A stretch of DNA of 64,000 nucleotides, from the NCBI RefSeq assembly GCF_008638345.1, contig NZ_VTVA01000019.1, positions 19,261 to 83,260 on the forward strand, written 5' to 3'. The position numbers and the translations under genes are program-made. The stretch comes from Pseudomonas saliphila (lineage in GTDB: Bacteria > Pseudomonadota > Gammaproteobacteria > Pseudomonadales > Pseudomonadaceae). Numbering within the stretch: position 1 is the first letter of the stretch; every line of letters begins with the position of its first letter. The notes beneath the pieces were generated by a model. It did not search any database and was not told where the DNA came from. It saw only the letters and a program-made list of their open reading frames with translations. Positions 50,863 through 60,171 of this stretch are shown here, one piece after another.

Positions 50863-52017
50863 TTAAACCAACCAGCCCGGGAGTTTGCGGTTCAGTTGCA
50901 ATTTCTCCATTACCGCCGCACCGGTCAGTGCGTAGCCGTGCAGATTACCCTGCGAATCATGGAACAGCGCACGCTGATCGGATCCTTCACCGCTTATGCT
51001 CCATTCGCCCTCGGTAGCCGTCAGCGGGGGCGATACCACCAGGGGGCAGGCCGGCGTCTTGACCATGATCGGCATCGCACTGTAGCTGACTGCGGTCGGA
51101 TTGCCCGTCAGCGTTTTGGCCAGCGCACGCGCACCGTTCATCAGCGGCATGACGTACATCAAACTCAGGGACGCCACCTCGGCACAATCGCCCAGCGCAT
51201 AGATGTGCTCGGCCGACGTGCGCAACTGGCGATCAACGCTGATGCCCTTGGCGACCTCCAGTCCAGCGGCCTCAGCCAACTCACGGTTAGGTACCAGCCC
51301 GATGGCAGACAGCGCCTGCTCGGCCTCTATCCGGGTACCATCTTCAAGGGTGACGCGGACGCCGCTATCCGTTGCGGTCATCTGTTCGATACCCTTTCCA
51401 AGATGAAAGCGCACCCCCAGAGACTCCAGCGCAGTTCTGATCGGCGCTGCCACCTGCGATGGAATCAGACCGGCCATCAGCGTGCGATCCGGAGCAACCA
51501 CCTGCACCTCATATCCGGCAGCGGCGAGGTCATTGGCGAATTCACAGCCAATCAGGCCAGCGCCGACAATCAGCACCGAACGTTTACCGGCAAGCGCCCG
51601 ACGAAAGCGTGCATAGTCGGTCAGGTCGTTGATTGACAGTATGCGCTCACCGAGCGACTGCGCGCCCGGCAGACGCCGCGCCAGAGCACCGGTGGCCAGC
51701 ACCAGATCGCTGTACTGTACCTGCCGATCACCGACCCTCAGGCTGCGGGTCGCCGGATCGATCGCATCGACCCGCGTCTGCACAAGGATTTCGGCATCAA
51801 GCTGAGCGGCCATCGCCGCTGCATCCTGCATCGCCAATTCATCGGCTTCCTTGCCCTTTGCGAAGCCGGTGGACAGCAGCGGTTTGGAATAAAAGCGGCC
51901 GTCGTCAGCGGTAATCAGCAGTAGCGGTCGGCGGGTGTCGAGCTTGCGAAACTCTTTTGCCAGGTTGTAGCCGGCCAGGCCGGTTCCGAGAATAACCAGC
52001 GGGGAAACATCAGACAC
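50863..52017 (-). CDS. Rubredoxin reductase (FAD-dependent)
   Basis: Passes electrons from NAD(P)H to rubredoxin. 384 aa with a GTG start at 52017 and a GVxP-less family start MSDVSPLVILGTGLAG. The FAD motif GTGLAGYNLAKEF is at about 11-23, the NAD motif GAGLIGCEFANDL at about 152-164, and the C-terminal FAD motif ALGDCAEV at about 276-283. It is 22 bases downstream of the rubredoxin gene, a two-gene operon. In pseudomonads the pair serves alkane oxidation and oxygen/oxidative stress. Confidence 0.94.
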   Translation of the reverse strand: MSDVSPLVILGTGLAGYNLAKEFRKLDTRRPLLLITADDGRFYSKPLLSTGFAKGKEADELAMQDAAAMAAQLDAEILVQTRVDAIDPATRSLRVGDRQVQYSDLVLATGALARRLPGAQSLGERILSINDLTDYARFRRALAGKRSVLIVGAGLIGCEFANDLAAAGYEVQVVAPDRTLMAGLIPSQVAAPIRTALESLGVRFHLGKGIEQMTATDSGVRVTLEDGTRIEAEQALSAIGLVPNRELAEAAGLEVAKGISVDRQLRTSAEHIYALGDCAEVASLSLMYVMPLMNGARALAKTLTGNPTAVSYSAMPIMVKTPACPLVVSPPLTATEGEWSISGEGSDQRALFHDSQGNLHGYALTGAAVMEKLQLNRKLPGWLV

Positions 52018-52039
52018 AGTTTGAATCCTTAACAGAGGG

Positions 52040-52207
52040 TCAGCCGATCGAGATCATCTCGAAGTCTTCCTTGCCCACTCCACAATCGGGGCATTGCCAG
52101 TCAGCGGGCACATCTTCCCAGGCAGTTCCCGGCGCGATGCCGTCGTCCGGCCAGCCTTCGGCTTCGTCATAGATAAAACCACACACGATACATTGCCACT
52201 TTTTCAT
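52040..52207 (-). CDS. rubA: Rubredoxin
   Basis: 55 aa, the usual size. The two CxxC pairs that bind a single iron are clear: CIVC at 6-9 and CPDC at 39-42, within [11 protein letters not shown] and [13 protein letters not shown]. It is the electron carrier for the downstream reductase. Only one copy is present, whereas P. aeruginosa has two in tandem here. It diverges from ubiC. Confidence 0.97.
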   Translation of the reverse strand: MKKWQCIVCGFIYDEAEGWPDDGIAPGTAWEDVPADWQCPDCGVGKEDFEMISIG

Positions 52208-52343
52208 CAAGGGTTCCTGGTAACAAAAACTGGGTCGACACTACCGTAATCACCGCAGGACGCCAAGCGTAGGCACGGGCGCGTTGGTCGCAGCATTCGT
52301 GATAACCTTGCGGCACCATTCACCAGTAATTCGGCTACGACAC

Positions 52344-52868
52344 GTGAGACTTCCTGATTGGCAGTGTGCCAACCGCCATCCCTGTAAACCCGCTGGAGTG
52401 TTGCTGGAGTGGCTGCAGAACGAGGGCTCACTGACCCAACGGCTCATCAACGCTGGCGATGATGATTTCAGGGTGGAATTGCTTGATCAGGGTCTGCAAC
52501 CGGCACGCGCGGACGAGGCCAGGGCGCTGGGCCTGGAGTGCGGCAGCCAGGTGTGGGTGCGGGAAGTACTGTTGCATACCGCCGGCGCCCCACGGGTGTT
52601 TGCGCGCAGCGTCGCGCCATTGCAGGCACTCAGAGAATCGAAGGCAGATCTGACCAGTCTGGGCACCCGCAGCCTGGGCGAGCTGCTGTTTCGTGGCGAT
52701 CTGGGTATCAGCCGCGGGCCGCTCGAGATCAGCCAATATCCCGCCGAGTGGCTGCCATCAGCCTGGCGCAGCGAAACCTGTTGGGCGCGGCGCTCGCGTT
52801 TTGGCGGCGGTCGCCTGCAGCTGCTGGTCTGCGAGGTATTTCTTGAAGGCTGGCCCCCGGCTGGCTGA
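52344..52868 (+). CDS. ubiC: Chorismate lyase
   Basis: Makes 4-hydroxybenzoate and pyruvate from chorismate, the first step towards ubiquinone. 174 aa from a GTG at 52344, which matches the family's start region (LPDWQ); a TTG at 52284 would add 20 residues. The conserved GSLTQRL segment is at about 26-32 and the later [10 protein letters not shown] and RRSRFGGG blocks (about 129-163) line the product site. No clear ribosome-binding site decides the start. It is 29 bases ahead of ubiA. Confidence 0.85.
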   Translation: MRLPDWQCANRHPCKPAGVLLEWLQNEGSLTQRLINAGDDDFRVELLDQGLQPARADEARALGLECGSQVWVREVLLHTAGAPRVFARSVAPLQALRESKADLTSLGTRSLGELLFRGDLGISRGPLEISQYPAEWLPSAWRSETCWARRSRFGGGRLQLLVCEVFLEGWPPAG

Positions 52869-52897
52869 TCCGAACCAATGTTGTAGGGAGAACGACT

Positions 52898-53788
52898 TTG
52901 CTTGGCTTGTTGATCAGACCTTTTGGCCGCGTGCATCCGCGGGCCGATGATTTTATCCAGCTGATGCGTATGGATCGACCCATTGGCACCTATCTTCTGT
53001 TGTGGCCGACTCTCTGGGCCCTCTGGATAGCGGCTGAGGGTGTTCCTGACTGGTCGGTATTGGTGATATTCGTGCTCGGGGTTGTTTTCATGCGTGCCGC
53101 GGGCTGCGTCATCAATGATTTCGCCGACCGCAAGATTGACGGACATGTCCGCCGCACCACCCAGCGCCCCCTGGCAACCGGCCGTATCAGTTCACGCGAG
53201 GCATTGATGACCTTCGCGATACTGGTAGTCATAAGCGCTGCGCTGGTACTGCTGACCAACCGCATGACCATCCTGCTGGCCTTTGTCGCGGTTTTTCTCG
53301 CTGCCATCTATCCCTTCTGCAAGCGCTTCACCTTCTATCCGCAGGTGGTACTGGGCGCAGCCTTCTCCTGGGCGATCCCCATGGCCTTTGCCGCCCAGGC
53401 CGAAGCCCTGCCAAGCGCGTTGTGGCTGATCTTCCTGGCCAACCTGCTGTGGACGGTCGCCTACGACACCGAATACGCCATGTGCGACCGCGAAGATGAT
53501 TTGCGTATCGGCGTGAAATCCACTGCCATCCTGTTTGGTGAGGCCGACCGACTTATCATCGGCGTGCTGCAGGGTCTGACGCTGATCTGTTTGCTGCTGG
53601 CGGGCGCCCGGTTCGATCTGGGCGTCTATTATCACCTTGGCTTGCTGGCCATGTTCATCAGCTTCGGCTGGCAACAATGGCTGATTCGCGAGCGCGAACC
53701 GCATGCCTGCTTCGTCGCTTTCCTGTCCAACCACTGGAGCGGGATGCTGGTATTCATCGGACTGGCCCTGGACTATTGGCTGGGCTAA
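52898..53788 (+). CDS. ubiA: 4-hydroxybenzoate octaprenyltransferase
   Basis: Membrane prenyltransferase joining 4-hydroxybenzoate to the polyprenyl chain. 296 aa with a TTG start, seven bases after TAGGGAG (52884-52890). Two Asp-rich motifs bind magnesium and the diphosphate: [12 protein letters not shown] (about 70-81) and [12 protein letters not shown] (about 191-202). About eight membrane helices. Directly follows ubiC, forming the ubiCA operon. Confidence 0.96.
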   Translation: MLGLLIRPFGRVHPRADDFIQLMRMDRPIGTYLLLWPTLWALWIAAEGVPDWSVLVIFVLGVVFMRAAGCVINDFADRKIDGHVRRTTQRPLATGRISSREALMTFAILVVISAALVLLTNRMTILLAFVAVFLAAIYPFCKRFTFYPQVVLGAAFSWAIPMAFAAQAEALPSALWLIFLANLLWTVAYDTEYAMCDREDDLRIGVKSTAILFGEADRLIIGVLQGLTLICLLLAGARFDLGVYYHLGLLAMFISFGWQQWLIREREPHACFVAFLSNHWSGMLVFIGLALDYWLG

Positions 53789-53804
53789 TCGAGGCCGCCC
53801 GCTG

Positions 53805-53838
53805 CGGTCACACAACTGCAACAAAAATGTTATCTAAT
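53805..53838 (+). promoter_or_regulatory. Pho box and -10 element of phoB-phoR
   Basis: CGGTCAC (53805-53811), ACAA, CTGCAAC (53816-53822) form two seven-base repeats with the 11-base period of a Pho box (consensus CTGTCAT). A third, weaker repeat ATGTTAT follows (53827-53833). Ten bases after the second repeat lies TCTAAT (53833-53838), a good -10. This is the arrangement of a PhoB-activated promoter, so phoB probably activates itself. Confidence 0.8.
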
Positions 53839-53876
53839 CGACGCATGTTTCAATCCGCAACGGGACGGTAGATACC

Positions 53877-54566
53877 ATGCAGGGAAAAACGATACTGATC
53901 GTCGATGATGAAGCACCTATCCGGGAAATGATCGCCGTCGCACTGGAGATGGCCGGTTACGAATGCCTGGAGGCGGACAACGCCCAGCAGGCGCATGCCA
54001 GCATTGTCGATCGCCAGCCCGACCTGATATTGCTCGACTGGATGCTGCCAGGCACCACGGGGATCGAGCTGGCACGCCGCCTCAAGCGCGACGAGATGAC
54101 TGCAGACATCCCGATTATCATGCTCACCGCCAAGGGCGAGGAAGATAACAAGATCCAGGGCCTCGAAGTGGGCGCCGACGATTACATCACCAAACCCTTT
54201 TCTCCCCGTGAGCTGGTGGCACGTCTCAAGGCGGTCCTGCGCCGCGCAGGACCGGCTGACGCCGAGACACCACTGGAGGTCGACGGGTTGCGCCTGGATC
54301 CCGTCAGCCATCGGGTGACCATCGACGACGAAGCAGCCTTGATAGGGCCTACCGAGTATCGGCTACTGCTGTTCTTCATGACGCACCAGGAACGCGCTTA
54401 CACCCGCGGCCAGTTGCTTGACCAGGTATGGGGTGGCAATGTCTACGTGGAAGAGCGCACCGTAGACGTGCATATCCGCCGCCTGCGCAAGGCCTTGGGC
54501 AGCCGCTACGAAAATCTCGTTCAGACAGTCAGGGGTACCGGATACCGGTTTTCCACCAAGGACTGA
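53877..54566 (+). CDS. phoB: Phosphate response regulator PhoB
   Basis: 229 aa. The receiver domain (about 1-120) shows the acidic pair DDE near 10-12, phosphoacceptor D54 in LLDWMLPG and the KPF lysine (about 105-107). The C-terminal OmpR-type winged helix (about 130-228) includes the recognition helix region [19 protein letters not shown] (about 191-209). Under phosphate starvation it activates the pst and other genes. It is followed by phoR after 10 bases. Confidence 0.98.
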   Translation: MQGKTILIVDDEAPIREMIAVALEMAGYECLEADNAQQAHASIVDRQPDLILLDWMLPGTTGIELARRLKRDEMTADIPIIMLTAKGEEDNKIQGLEVGADDYITKPFSPRELVARLKAVLRRAGPADAETPLEVDGLRLDPVSHRVTIDDEAALIGPTEYRLLLFFMTHQERAYTRGQLLDQVWGGNVYVEERTVDVHIRRLRKALGSRYENLVQTVRGTGYRFSTKD

Positions 54567-54576
54567 GGACGCGATC

Positions 54577-55935
54577 ATGGAGCGGCTAAGCGACACAATC
54601 GTTATTACGGAGACGGAATTGACCACCAGCTGGCCCCGGGCGTTACTCGTCAGACTGTTCTGGCTGACTCTGATCTGTCTTCCCGTCGGCCTGCTCACCG
54701 GACACATTGCCTGGACGCTGGTGTTCGGGCTGGTGGTTTACGTCAGCTGGATGTTGCGCCAGCTCCTGCGCTTCCATAGCTGGCTGGCCGACAGTCGGGC
54801 GGGCGAACTGCCGGATGTCCGGGGCCTGTGGGGTGAAATCTTCAGTACCATACACCGGCAGCGCCAAGCTGCGGAGCGCCGCCAGCAAAGGCTGCAACGC
54901 GTGATTGATCAGATCCAGAACTCCACCGCCGCGCTCAGCGAAGCTGTGGTCATGATTGACCGGCAGGGGCGTCTGGAATGGTGGAACCCCTCAGCCGATC
55001 GCCTGCTGGGTCTGCGTAATCCCGCAGACAAGGGCCAGCACGTCACCAGCCTGATCCGCGATCCCCGCTTTGTGACCTATTACGAGACCGGCGCCCACAG
55101 CGAGCCACTGAATCTGGACTCGCCCACCAGCACGAATATTCATCTGCAATTCGCCATTACCCGATACGGTCAGGGCGAACGGCTGATGATCGTGCGCGAC
55201 ATCACCCGCCTGCATAACCTCGAATTGATGCGCAAGGATTTCGTCGCCAACGTGTCCCACGAGCTGCGCACGCCGCTGACCGTGGTGATCGGCTATCTGG
55301 AAACCCTGCTGGATGATGAGGAAGTATTGGCTTCGCGCTGGAGGCGCCCGATGCTGCAGATGCAACAGCAGGCCTCGCGGATGCACACGCTGCTGAATGA
55401 TCTGTTGTTGCTATCGCGTCTGGAGACCACCGATACCACCCCTGATGAGGAGCCCGTGCTGGTACACGTGCTGCTCAGCCGTATCCGGGACGATGCACTG
55501 GCCTTTTCCAACGAACGCCACCACCGCATCACCTTGAGCATCGAAACCGAGCAGCCCCTCGCAGGCATTGCGGGAGAGCTGCGCAGCGCGTTTTCCAACC
55601 TGGTGTTCAATGCCGTGAAATACACGCCGGACGGCGCAGCGATACAGATACGCTGGTGGTCGGACGAGGCTGGAGCGCATATGAGCGTCACCGACGACGG
55701 GCCAGGTATCGCGCCGGAGCATCTCAGTCGGCTGACCGAACGTTTCTACCGTATCGATTCAAGCCGTAACAGCCATACCGGTGGTAGCGGCCTGGGGCTG
55801 GCCATCGTCAAGCACGTGCTGCTGCGTCATCAGGGCCGGCTGGAAATCGTTAGCGAAGAGGGCAAAGGCAGCTGTTTCACCTGCCATTTTCCGGCCAAAC
55901 GCCTGGTACAGAGGGTTCAGGCGCTAGGGGAATAA
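54577..55935 (+). CDS. phoR: Phosphate regulon sensor histidine kinase PhoR
   Basis: 452 aa. Two N-terminal membrane helices (about 22-40 and 42-62) with almost no periplasmic loop, a PAS domain (about 105-205), phosphoacceptor H228 in FVANVSHELRTPL, and an ATP domain with the N box NLVFNAVKYTP and G boxes DDGPGI and GGSGLGLAIVK (about 345-410). The lack of a periplasmic sensor is usual for PhoR, which senses phosphate through the PstSCAB-PhoU complex. Its last 19 bases overlap the end of the convergent response regulator. Confidence 0.97.
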   Translation: MERLSDTIVITETELTTSWPRALLVRLFWLTLICLPVGLLTGHIAWTLVFGLVVYVSWMLRQLLRFHSWLADSRAGELPDVRGLWGEIFSTIHRQRQAAERRQQRLQRVIDQIQNSTAALSEAVVMIDRQGRLEWWNPSADRLLGLRNPADKGQHVTSLIRDPRFVTYYETGAHSEPLNLDSPTSTNIHLQFAITRYGQGERLMIVRDITRLHNLELMRKDFVANVSHELRTPLTVVIGYLETLLDDEEVLASRWRRPMLQMQQQASRMHTLLNDLLLLSRLETTDTTPDEEPVLVHVLLSRIRDDALAFSNERHHRITLSIETEQPLAGIAGELRSAFSNLVFNAVKYTPDGAAIQIRWWSDEAGAHMSVTDDGPGIAPEHLSRLTERFYRIDSSRNSHTGGSGLGLAIVKHVLLRHQGRLEIVSEEGKGSCFTCHFPAKRLVQRVQALGE

Positions 55936-56843
55936 TGTTGCTGAGCGCTGCCCGTGGCGATCAGCCGTGACAAGTAGTCGAGCTTTTCCGGGTCCTGATC
56001 AACAAAGCGCAGCGTTACTTTTACCCACTCGCAATCCATCCGCGCTTCCATCGAGGCCACGGAGTGAATGTAGGCGTTTATCCGCGCCACCGAGCGGTCA
56101 CTGTCCTGTTCCAGGTCCAGCACACCGCTTTCAAACACCTGCGGCATCTGTTCACCCCGGCGGATCACCACCAGCGCATCGCGCAGGCTGAGCGTCTTGA
56201 TCACACATGGCAGCTGCCGTCCCGGCAAGCGCAACTGACCCTGACCGCGCGGCTGGGTAGCCACCGGGCCGGTTACCGGCTTGTCGCTTTCCGCAGGTAT
56301 TGCCGGGGCGATCAATGGCGAGGGCGCGCTGGCAGGAGCACTGGAAGGAGTACTGATAGAATCACTTGCCAAAGCCTTGTGCCCGCCGGTGAGGTTAGCA
56401 ATCGTACCCTGCGCGGTACCCGCGCTGGTCTGGGTCTGCCGACCCTCCAATAGTCCGAGCTTGCCGGCGCGCTGCAAGGCCTTGCGGACCTTGACCACCA
56501 GCTGTTCGTTACTGAATGGCTTGCCAATGTAATCGCTGACACCGGACTGGATGGCTTCGACCACATTTTCCTTGTCACCGCGGCTAGTCACCATGATGAA
56601 GGGTATGGCTGCAGAATCAGGTTGCCCTCTGAACCATTGCAGCAGTTCGAGTCCGTTCATCTCGGGCATCTCCCAGTCACACAGGATCAGATCAAAACTC
56701 ACACGGCTGAGGATCTGCTGGGCCTTGCGTCCATCGACGGCCTCCTCTACCTGCACGCCGGGGAAATGGCTGCGCAGAGCCTTTTTCACCAGATCGCGGA
56801 TGAAAGGGGCGTCATCAACTATCAGGACCGAGACTTTCGCCAT
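55917..56843 (-). CDS. Response regulator with uncharacterised C-terminal region
   Basis: 308 aa. A receiver domain (about 1-125) has the DD pair near 10-11, phosphoacceptor D56 in LILCDWEMPEMNG and K in IGKPFSN (about 107). After a Ser/Ala/Pro-rich linker (about 135-200), the last 110 residues (from GQLRLPGRQLPC) look like a compact beta-rich domain without a DNA-binding helix-turn-helix. I could not find a full PilZ signature (RxxxR then DxSxxG), so I do not name it. A related gene is found near phoB/phoR in P. aeruginosa. It is convergent with phoR and overlaps it by 19 bases. Confidence 0.88.
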   Translation of the reverse strand: MAKVSVLIVDDAPFIRDLVKKALRSHFPGVQVEEAVDGRKAQQILSRVSFDLILCDWEMPEMNGLELLQWFRGQPDSAAIPFIMVTSRGDKENVVEAIQSGVSDYIGKPFSNEQLVVKVRKALQRAGKLGLLEGRQTQTSAGTAQGTIANLTGGHKALASDSISTPSSAPASAPSPLIAPAIPAESDKPVTGPVATQPRGQGQLRLPGRQLPCVIKTLSLRDALVVIRRGEQMPQVFESGVLDLEQDSDRSVARINAYIHSVASMEARMDCEWVKVTLRFVDQDPEKLDYLSRLIATGSAQQHYSPSA

Positions 56844-57001
56844 GGGGATTCTCTATGAACGGGTACCCCCGCAGCTTACCGCAGAGTGATGGCAAACCCC
56901 AATCAGCGAAGAAGTCTTTCAAGCATTTAGCGTGCCGCGAAGGGAGCGGCTTAACAGGAAGGAGACACCCCATCTGCAGCGATGGCAGATGGGGCTATGG
57001 G

Positions 57002-58168
57002 TCAGACGCCCTGAATGGTGCCAGTGACCGCATTCAGGAACAGCTTCTGATAGGCTGCCGCATCCAGCTGGCGGGCGTTGGTGCGGGCGGTGACATCCTT
57101 GGCCGACATCTTGCCAACCAGCTCGGCCTGGCTCTCATCGACGCCGATTTCCGCTAAGGTGTGCGGAATGTCCAACTCTTTGCGCAGATCGAGCATCCAC
57201 TGCATTACGCCGTCGAAGTTGGCCTGCTCCAGTCCCAGATATCGAGCCAGACGCGCAGCCTCTTCCTCGATGACCGGCCTGTTCGCCTCCATCACATAAG
57301 GCAGCATGATTGCATTGAGCAAGCCGTGGTGACTGTCATAGAGCGCGCCTACGCTGTGGGATACCGCATGAATGGCGCCCAGGCCGCGCTGGAACGCTGT
57401 TGCGCCCATGCTGGAAGCCACCATCATCTGCAGACGAGCGTGTATATCTGAGCCGTCAGCAGTCGCGCGCGGGAGAAACTCCTTGATCAGGCGAACGCCT
57501 TCCAGGGCAATGCCTTCGGCCATAGGGTGAAATACCGGCGCGAAAAAGGCTTCGATGTTGTGAGCCAGAGCGTCCATACCGGTGGCCGCAGTGAGCTTGG
57601 GCGGCAGACCTACCGTCAGTTCGGGGTCAAGGATCACGATTGGCGGCATCATGCGTGCATTGAATATGATGCGCTTGGTATGCGACTCCTCATCGGAAAT
57701 CACCGCAGCCTGACCGACTTCCGAGCCGGTGCCGGCGGTGGTCGGTACGGCGATCAACGGCAGCATCTTGCTGACATCGACGGCGGCCGGGTTCTGGGCC
57801 TCCCAGAGCGTGCAGCTCTGGTGAGCGATCAAGGCAATTGCCTTGGCCGCGTCGATAGCGGAGCCGCCCCCAAAGGCAATCACGCCATCGTGGTCACCGT
57901 CCTTGAGCGCCGCCACGCCGTCAGCCACATTGCCGCCGGTCGGGTTGCCCTTCACGCCAGTAAACAAGCCGGGACGCAGGCCATGGTCGCGGCATTGTTG
58001 CAGTGCCTGTTCGACCATAGGCAATGCAGCCAGCCCGGGGTCCGTGACCAGCAGCGGCGCTTTCATACCCAGCTGGCCACAGCTTTTGGCCAGCTCGCTG
58101 ATACGTCCGGCACCGACCTTTACCGCCGTCGGATAGTGCCAATTCATGCTGTAAGAGGTAATTTCCAT
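57002..58168 (-). CDS. Iron-containing alcohol dehydrogenase
   Basis: 388 aa of the group III (iron) alcohol dehydrogenase family. NAD binding is seen as FGGGSAIDAAKAIA (about 98-111). The metal ligands are placed: D and H in GMDALAHNIEAF (about 194-204) and two further His in IHAVSHSVGALYDSHHG (about 261-277). Family members oxidise short alcohols or diols, or reduce aldehydes; which one is not fixed here. It diverges from the cytochrome c551 gene with about 265 bases between. Confidence 0.92.
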   Translation of the reverse strand: MEITSYSMNWHYPTAVKVGAGRISELAKSCGQLGMKAPLLVTDPGLAALPMVEQALQQCRDHGLRPGLFTGVKGNPTGGNVADGVAALKDGDHDGVIAFGGGSAIDAAKAIALIAHQSCTLWEAQNPAAVDVSKMLPLIAVPTTAGTGSEVGQAAVISDEESHTKRIIFNARMMPPIVILDPELTVGLPPKLTAATGMDALAHNIEAFFAPVFHPMAEGIALEGVRLIKEFLPRATADGSDIHARLQMMVASSMGATAFQRGLGAIHAVSHSVGALYDSHHGLLNAIMLPYVMEANRPVIEEEAARLARYLGLEQANFDGVMQWMLDLRKELDIPHTLAEIGVDESQAELVGKMSAKDVTARTNARQLDAAAYQKLFLNAVTGTIQGV

Positions 58169-58434
58169 GAGATCTCCGCTACTCTAATCAGGATTGAAAC
58201 GTGATTAATTTTACAACCCTTGACCGCTAGATTGCTGCCATACGGGATACAAAATTTGAAATTGTCCCGAAACATACCTAAATTGAGGGATGAGGTCTAT
58301 CTACTTGGTGCTATGCGACAACCTGGCGCTTGATTAAATTGAATCGCAGTGCAAACTGGCGGTCACAGAACGTACAATCTGCCGACACAACAAGCAGGAC
58401 CTACCTGCAAAGAATTAGCCTTTGAGGATATGCC

Positions 58435-58761
58435 ATGAAAAAGTTCTTGTTACCCCTTGCCATTGCTGGCGCACTGTTTTCCGCTCAGGCGGTTACTGCC
58501 CAAGAAGCAGCTGAAGGCGGCGAAGCCCTGTTCAAAAGCAAGCCCTGCGCAGCCTGCCATGCTGTCGACGCACAACTGGTTGGCCCTGCGCTGAATGCAG
58601 TTGCCGCTAAATATGCAGATGAAGAAAACGCTGTCGAGACCATCGCTGCCAACATCAAGAATGGCTCTTCCGGCCAGTGGGGCGCCATCCCTATGCCGCC
58701 AAACCAGGTCACCGATGACGAGGCCAAGCTGCTGGCTGAGTGGGTTCTGACCCTGAACTAA
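58435..58761 (+). CDS. Cytochrome c-551 type c-type cytochrome
   Basis: Small periplasmic electron carrier, 108 aa. A signal peptide (about 1-22, ending TAQ or AVTA) is followed by one heme site CAACH (38-42) and the axial Met in WGAIPMPPN (M87). The whole mature part resembles the c551 of P. stutzeri and P. aeruginosa, which serves cytochrome cd1 nitrite reductase and oxidases. No nir genes are near. A strong terminator follows. Upstream there is only a degenerate ANR-like site (58330-58343). Confidence 0.9.
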   Translation: MKKFLLPLAIAGALFSAQAVTAQEAAEGGEALFKSKPCAACHAVDAQLVGPALNAVAAKYADEENAVETIAANIKNGSSGQWGAIPMPPNQVTDDEAKLLAEWVLTLN

Positions 58762-58774
58762 GCGTTACTGGTGT

Positions 58775-58812
58775 AAAAAGCCCGCGCCGATTTAATCGAA
58801 GCGGGCTTTTTT
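58775..58812 (+). terminator. Rho-independent terminator after the cytochrome c551 gene
   Basis: Stem AAAAAGCCCGC (58775-58785) and GCGGGCTTTTTT (58801-58812) with a 15-base loop, 13 bases after the stop. Confidence 0.93.
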
Positions 58813-58942
58813 ATGCGAACAAGCCAGTCAATGCCATTGAAACCTTGCAATAAAACCGCTCTACCCTGGCTGTTTCAGAGGAATCCAGGCGCGCGCGCGA
58901 GCTTCAACAGCAGCCGACCACGCTATTGCCACTTTGTTTCCA

Positions 58943-58976
58943 CTGTCACAAAAGAGTCATCTTTCCTGGATATATT
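58943..58976 (+). promoter_or_regulatory. Pho box and -10 element of the pst operon
   Basis: CTGTCAC (58943-58949), AAAA, GAGTCAT (58954-58960) are two Pho-box repeats with an 11-base period; the first matches the consensus exactly apart from the last base. After ten bases comes TATATT (58971-58976). The spacing is the same as before phoB. A start near 58983 would leave a leader of about 90 bases before pstS. Confidence 0.85.
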
Positions 58977-59072
58977 GGCTGCGTCGCCCAAGGTCAGCTG
59001 ACGTTTCGCAGCGGCTTGCGACGAAAGTTAACTGACCTCGTGACCAACCTAAATGTGGACAGGATATTGACC

Positions 59073-60074
59073 ATGAACAAAGCACTTACCGCCGCTTCCG
59101 TGACACTGATGTCCGGAATTTTAGCCGCACCCTTCGCTATGGCAGCTGAGACCGTTCAGGTAGATGGTTCCAGTACCGTTTTCCCGATTACCGAAGCTGT
59201 TGCCGAAGAGTTCCAGAAGGAAATGAAAGGCGACATCCGGGTGACCGTTGGCGTCTCCGGTACCGGCGGCGGCTTCAAGAAGTTCTGTAATGGTGAAACC
59301 GCCGCAACAGGTGCTTCGCGTCCGATCAAGAAAGAAGAAGCCGAACTGTGCAAGCAGAACGGTATCGAGTTCATCGAACTTCCGGTCTCCATGGACGCCC
59401 TTACCGTGGTCATCCACCCCGATAACGACTGGGCTACGAGCATGACGGTCGAAGAGCTGAAGAAAGTCTGGGAGCCGGAAGCTCAGGGCAAGATCACCAA
59501 CTGGAACCAGATCCGTTCCTCCTTCCCTGACAAGCCGCTGCGCCTGTACGGTGCCGGTACAGACTCCGGAACCTATGACTATTTCACCGCTGCTGTCGTA
59601 GGCACCGAACATTCCAGCCGCGGCGATTTCACTGCCAGTGAAGACGACAACGTGCTGGTTCAGGGTGTCGCCAACGACCCGAGCGCCATGGGTTTCTTCG
59701 GTCTTGCCTACTATGAAGAGAACAAGGACAAACTGAACGCCGTAGCGATTTCCTGGAAAGGTAAAGACGCGGTATTGCCTTCCGTTGAAACCGCCGGTGA
59801 TGGCTCCTACCAGCCGCTGTCGCGTCCGATCTTCATGTATACCAGCAAGAACAAGATGCAGTCAGAGCCGCACTCCATGAAGTTCATGGAATACTATCTG
59901 ACGGAAGAAAAGTCCGCCGAGCTGGTGGAAGAAGTTGGCTATGTGCCAATGAGCACCGAGTCGTACCAGGCAGCCCTTCGCACCCTGAAGGAACTGGAAG
60001 TAGGCACCGCCTTCACCGGTTCTGAAATCGGCGTGAACGTTGTAGAGCTGCTCAGCCGCGACAAGCACTACTGA
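59073..60074 (+). CDS. pstS: Phosphate ABC transporter substrate-binding protein
   Basis: 333 aa from the ATG at 59073, with AGGA eight bases upstream; the frame is open further upstream but that part lies in the Pho-box leader. The signal peptide (about 1-24, ending AMA) is followed by a phosphate-binding fold: [11 protein letters not shown] (about 28-38) and [10 protein letters not shown] (about 66-75) bind phosphate, and TDSGTYDYF (about 166-174) is also typical. This is the form of PstS common in marine gamma-proteobacteria. It heads pstSCAB-phoU. A hairpin separates it from pstC. Confidence 0.96.
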   Translation: MNKALTAASVTLMSGILAAPFAMAAETVQVDGSSTVFPITEAVAEEFQKEMKGDIRVTVGVSGTGGGFKKFCNGETAATGASRPIKKEEAELCKQNGIEFIELPVSMDALTVVIHPDNDWATSMTVEELKKVWEPEAQGKITNWNQIRSSFPDKPLRLYGAGTDSGTYDYFTAAVVGTEHSSRGDFTASEDDNVLVQGVANDPSAMGFFGLAYYEENKDKLNAVAISWKGKDAVLPSVETAGDGSYQPLSRPIFMYTSKNKMQSEPHSMKFMEYYLTEEKSAELVEEVGYVPMSTESYQAALRTLKELEVGTAFTGSEIGVNVVELLSRDKHY

Positions 60075-60094
60075 GTAGAACGGCTGTAGAGCAG

Positions 60095-60116
60095 GAGTGC
60101 GCCAGGTGGCGCGCTC
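60095..60116 (+). terminator. Hairpin between pstS and pstC
   Basis: Nine-base stem (one G-T pair) GAGTGCGCC / GGCGCGCTC with loop AGGT, followed by TTGTT. It is a partial terminator or RNA-stabilising hairpin that would favour pstS over the downstream genes. Confidence 0.6.
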
Positions 60117-60171
60117 TTGTTGCCGTTTCTGAATCCTGACCATCAGCAAGTTTTACTGCAGCAGGCCTATT

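Noticed and set aside
50853..50879. GC-rich inverted repeat at the end of the rubredoxin reductase gene as its terminator
   Set aside because: One arm lies inside the coding region and there is no T tract; chance pairing is likely.
58926..59072. Upstream extension of pstS by 49 codons
   Set aside because: It contains the Pho box and -10 element; the signal peptide starts at 59073.
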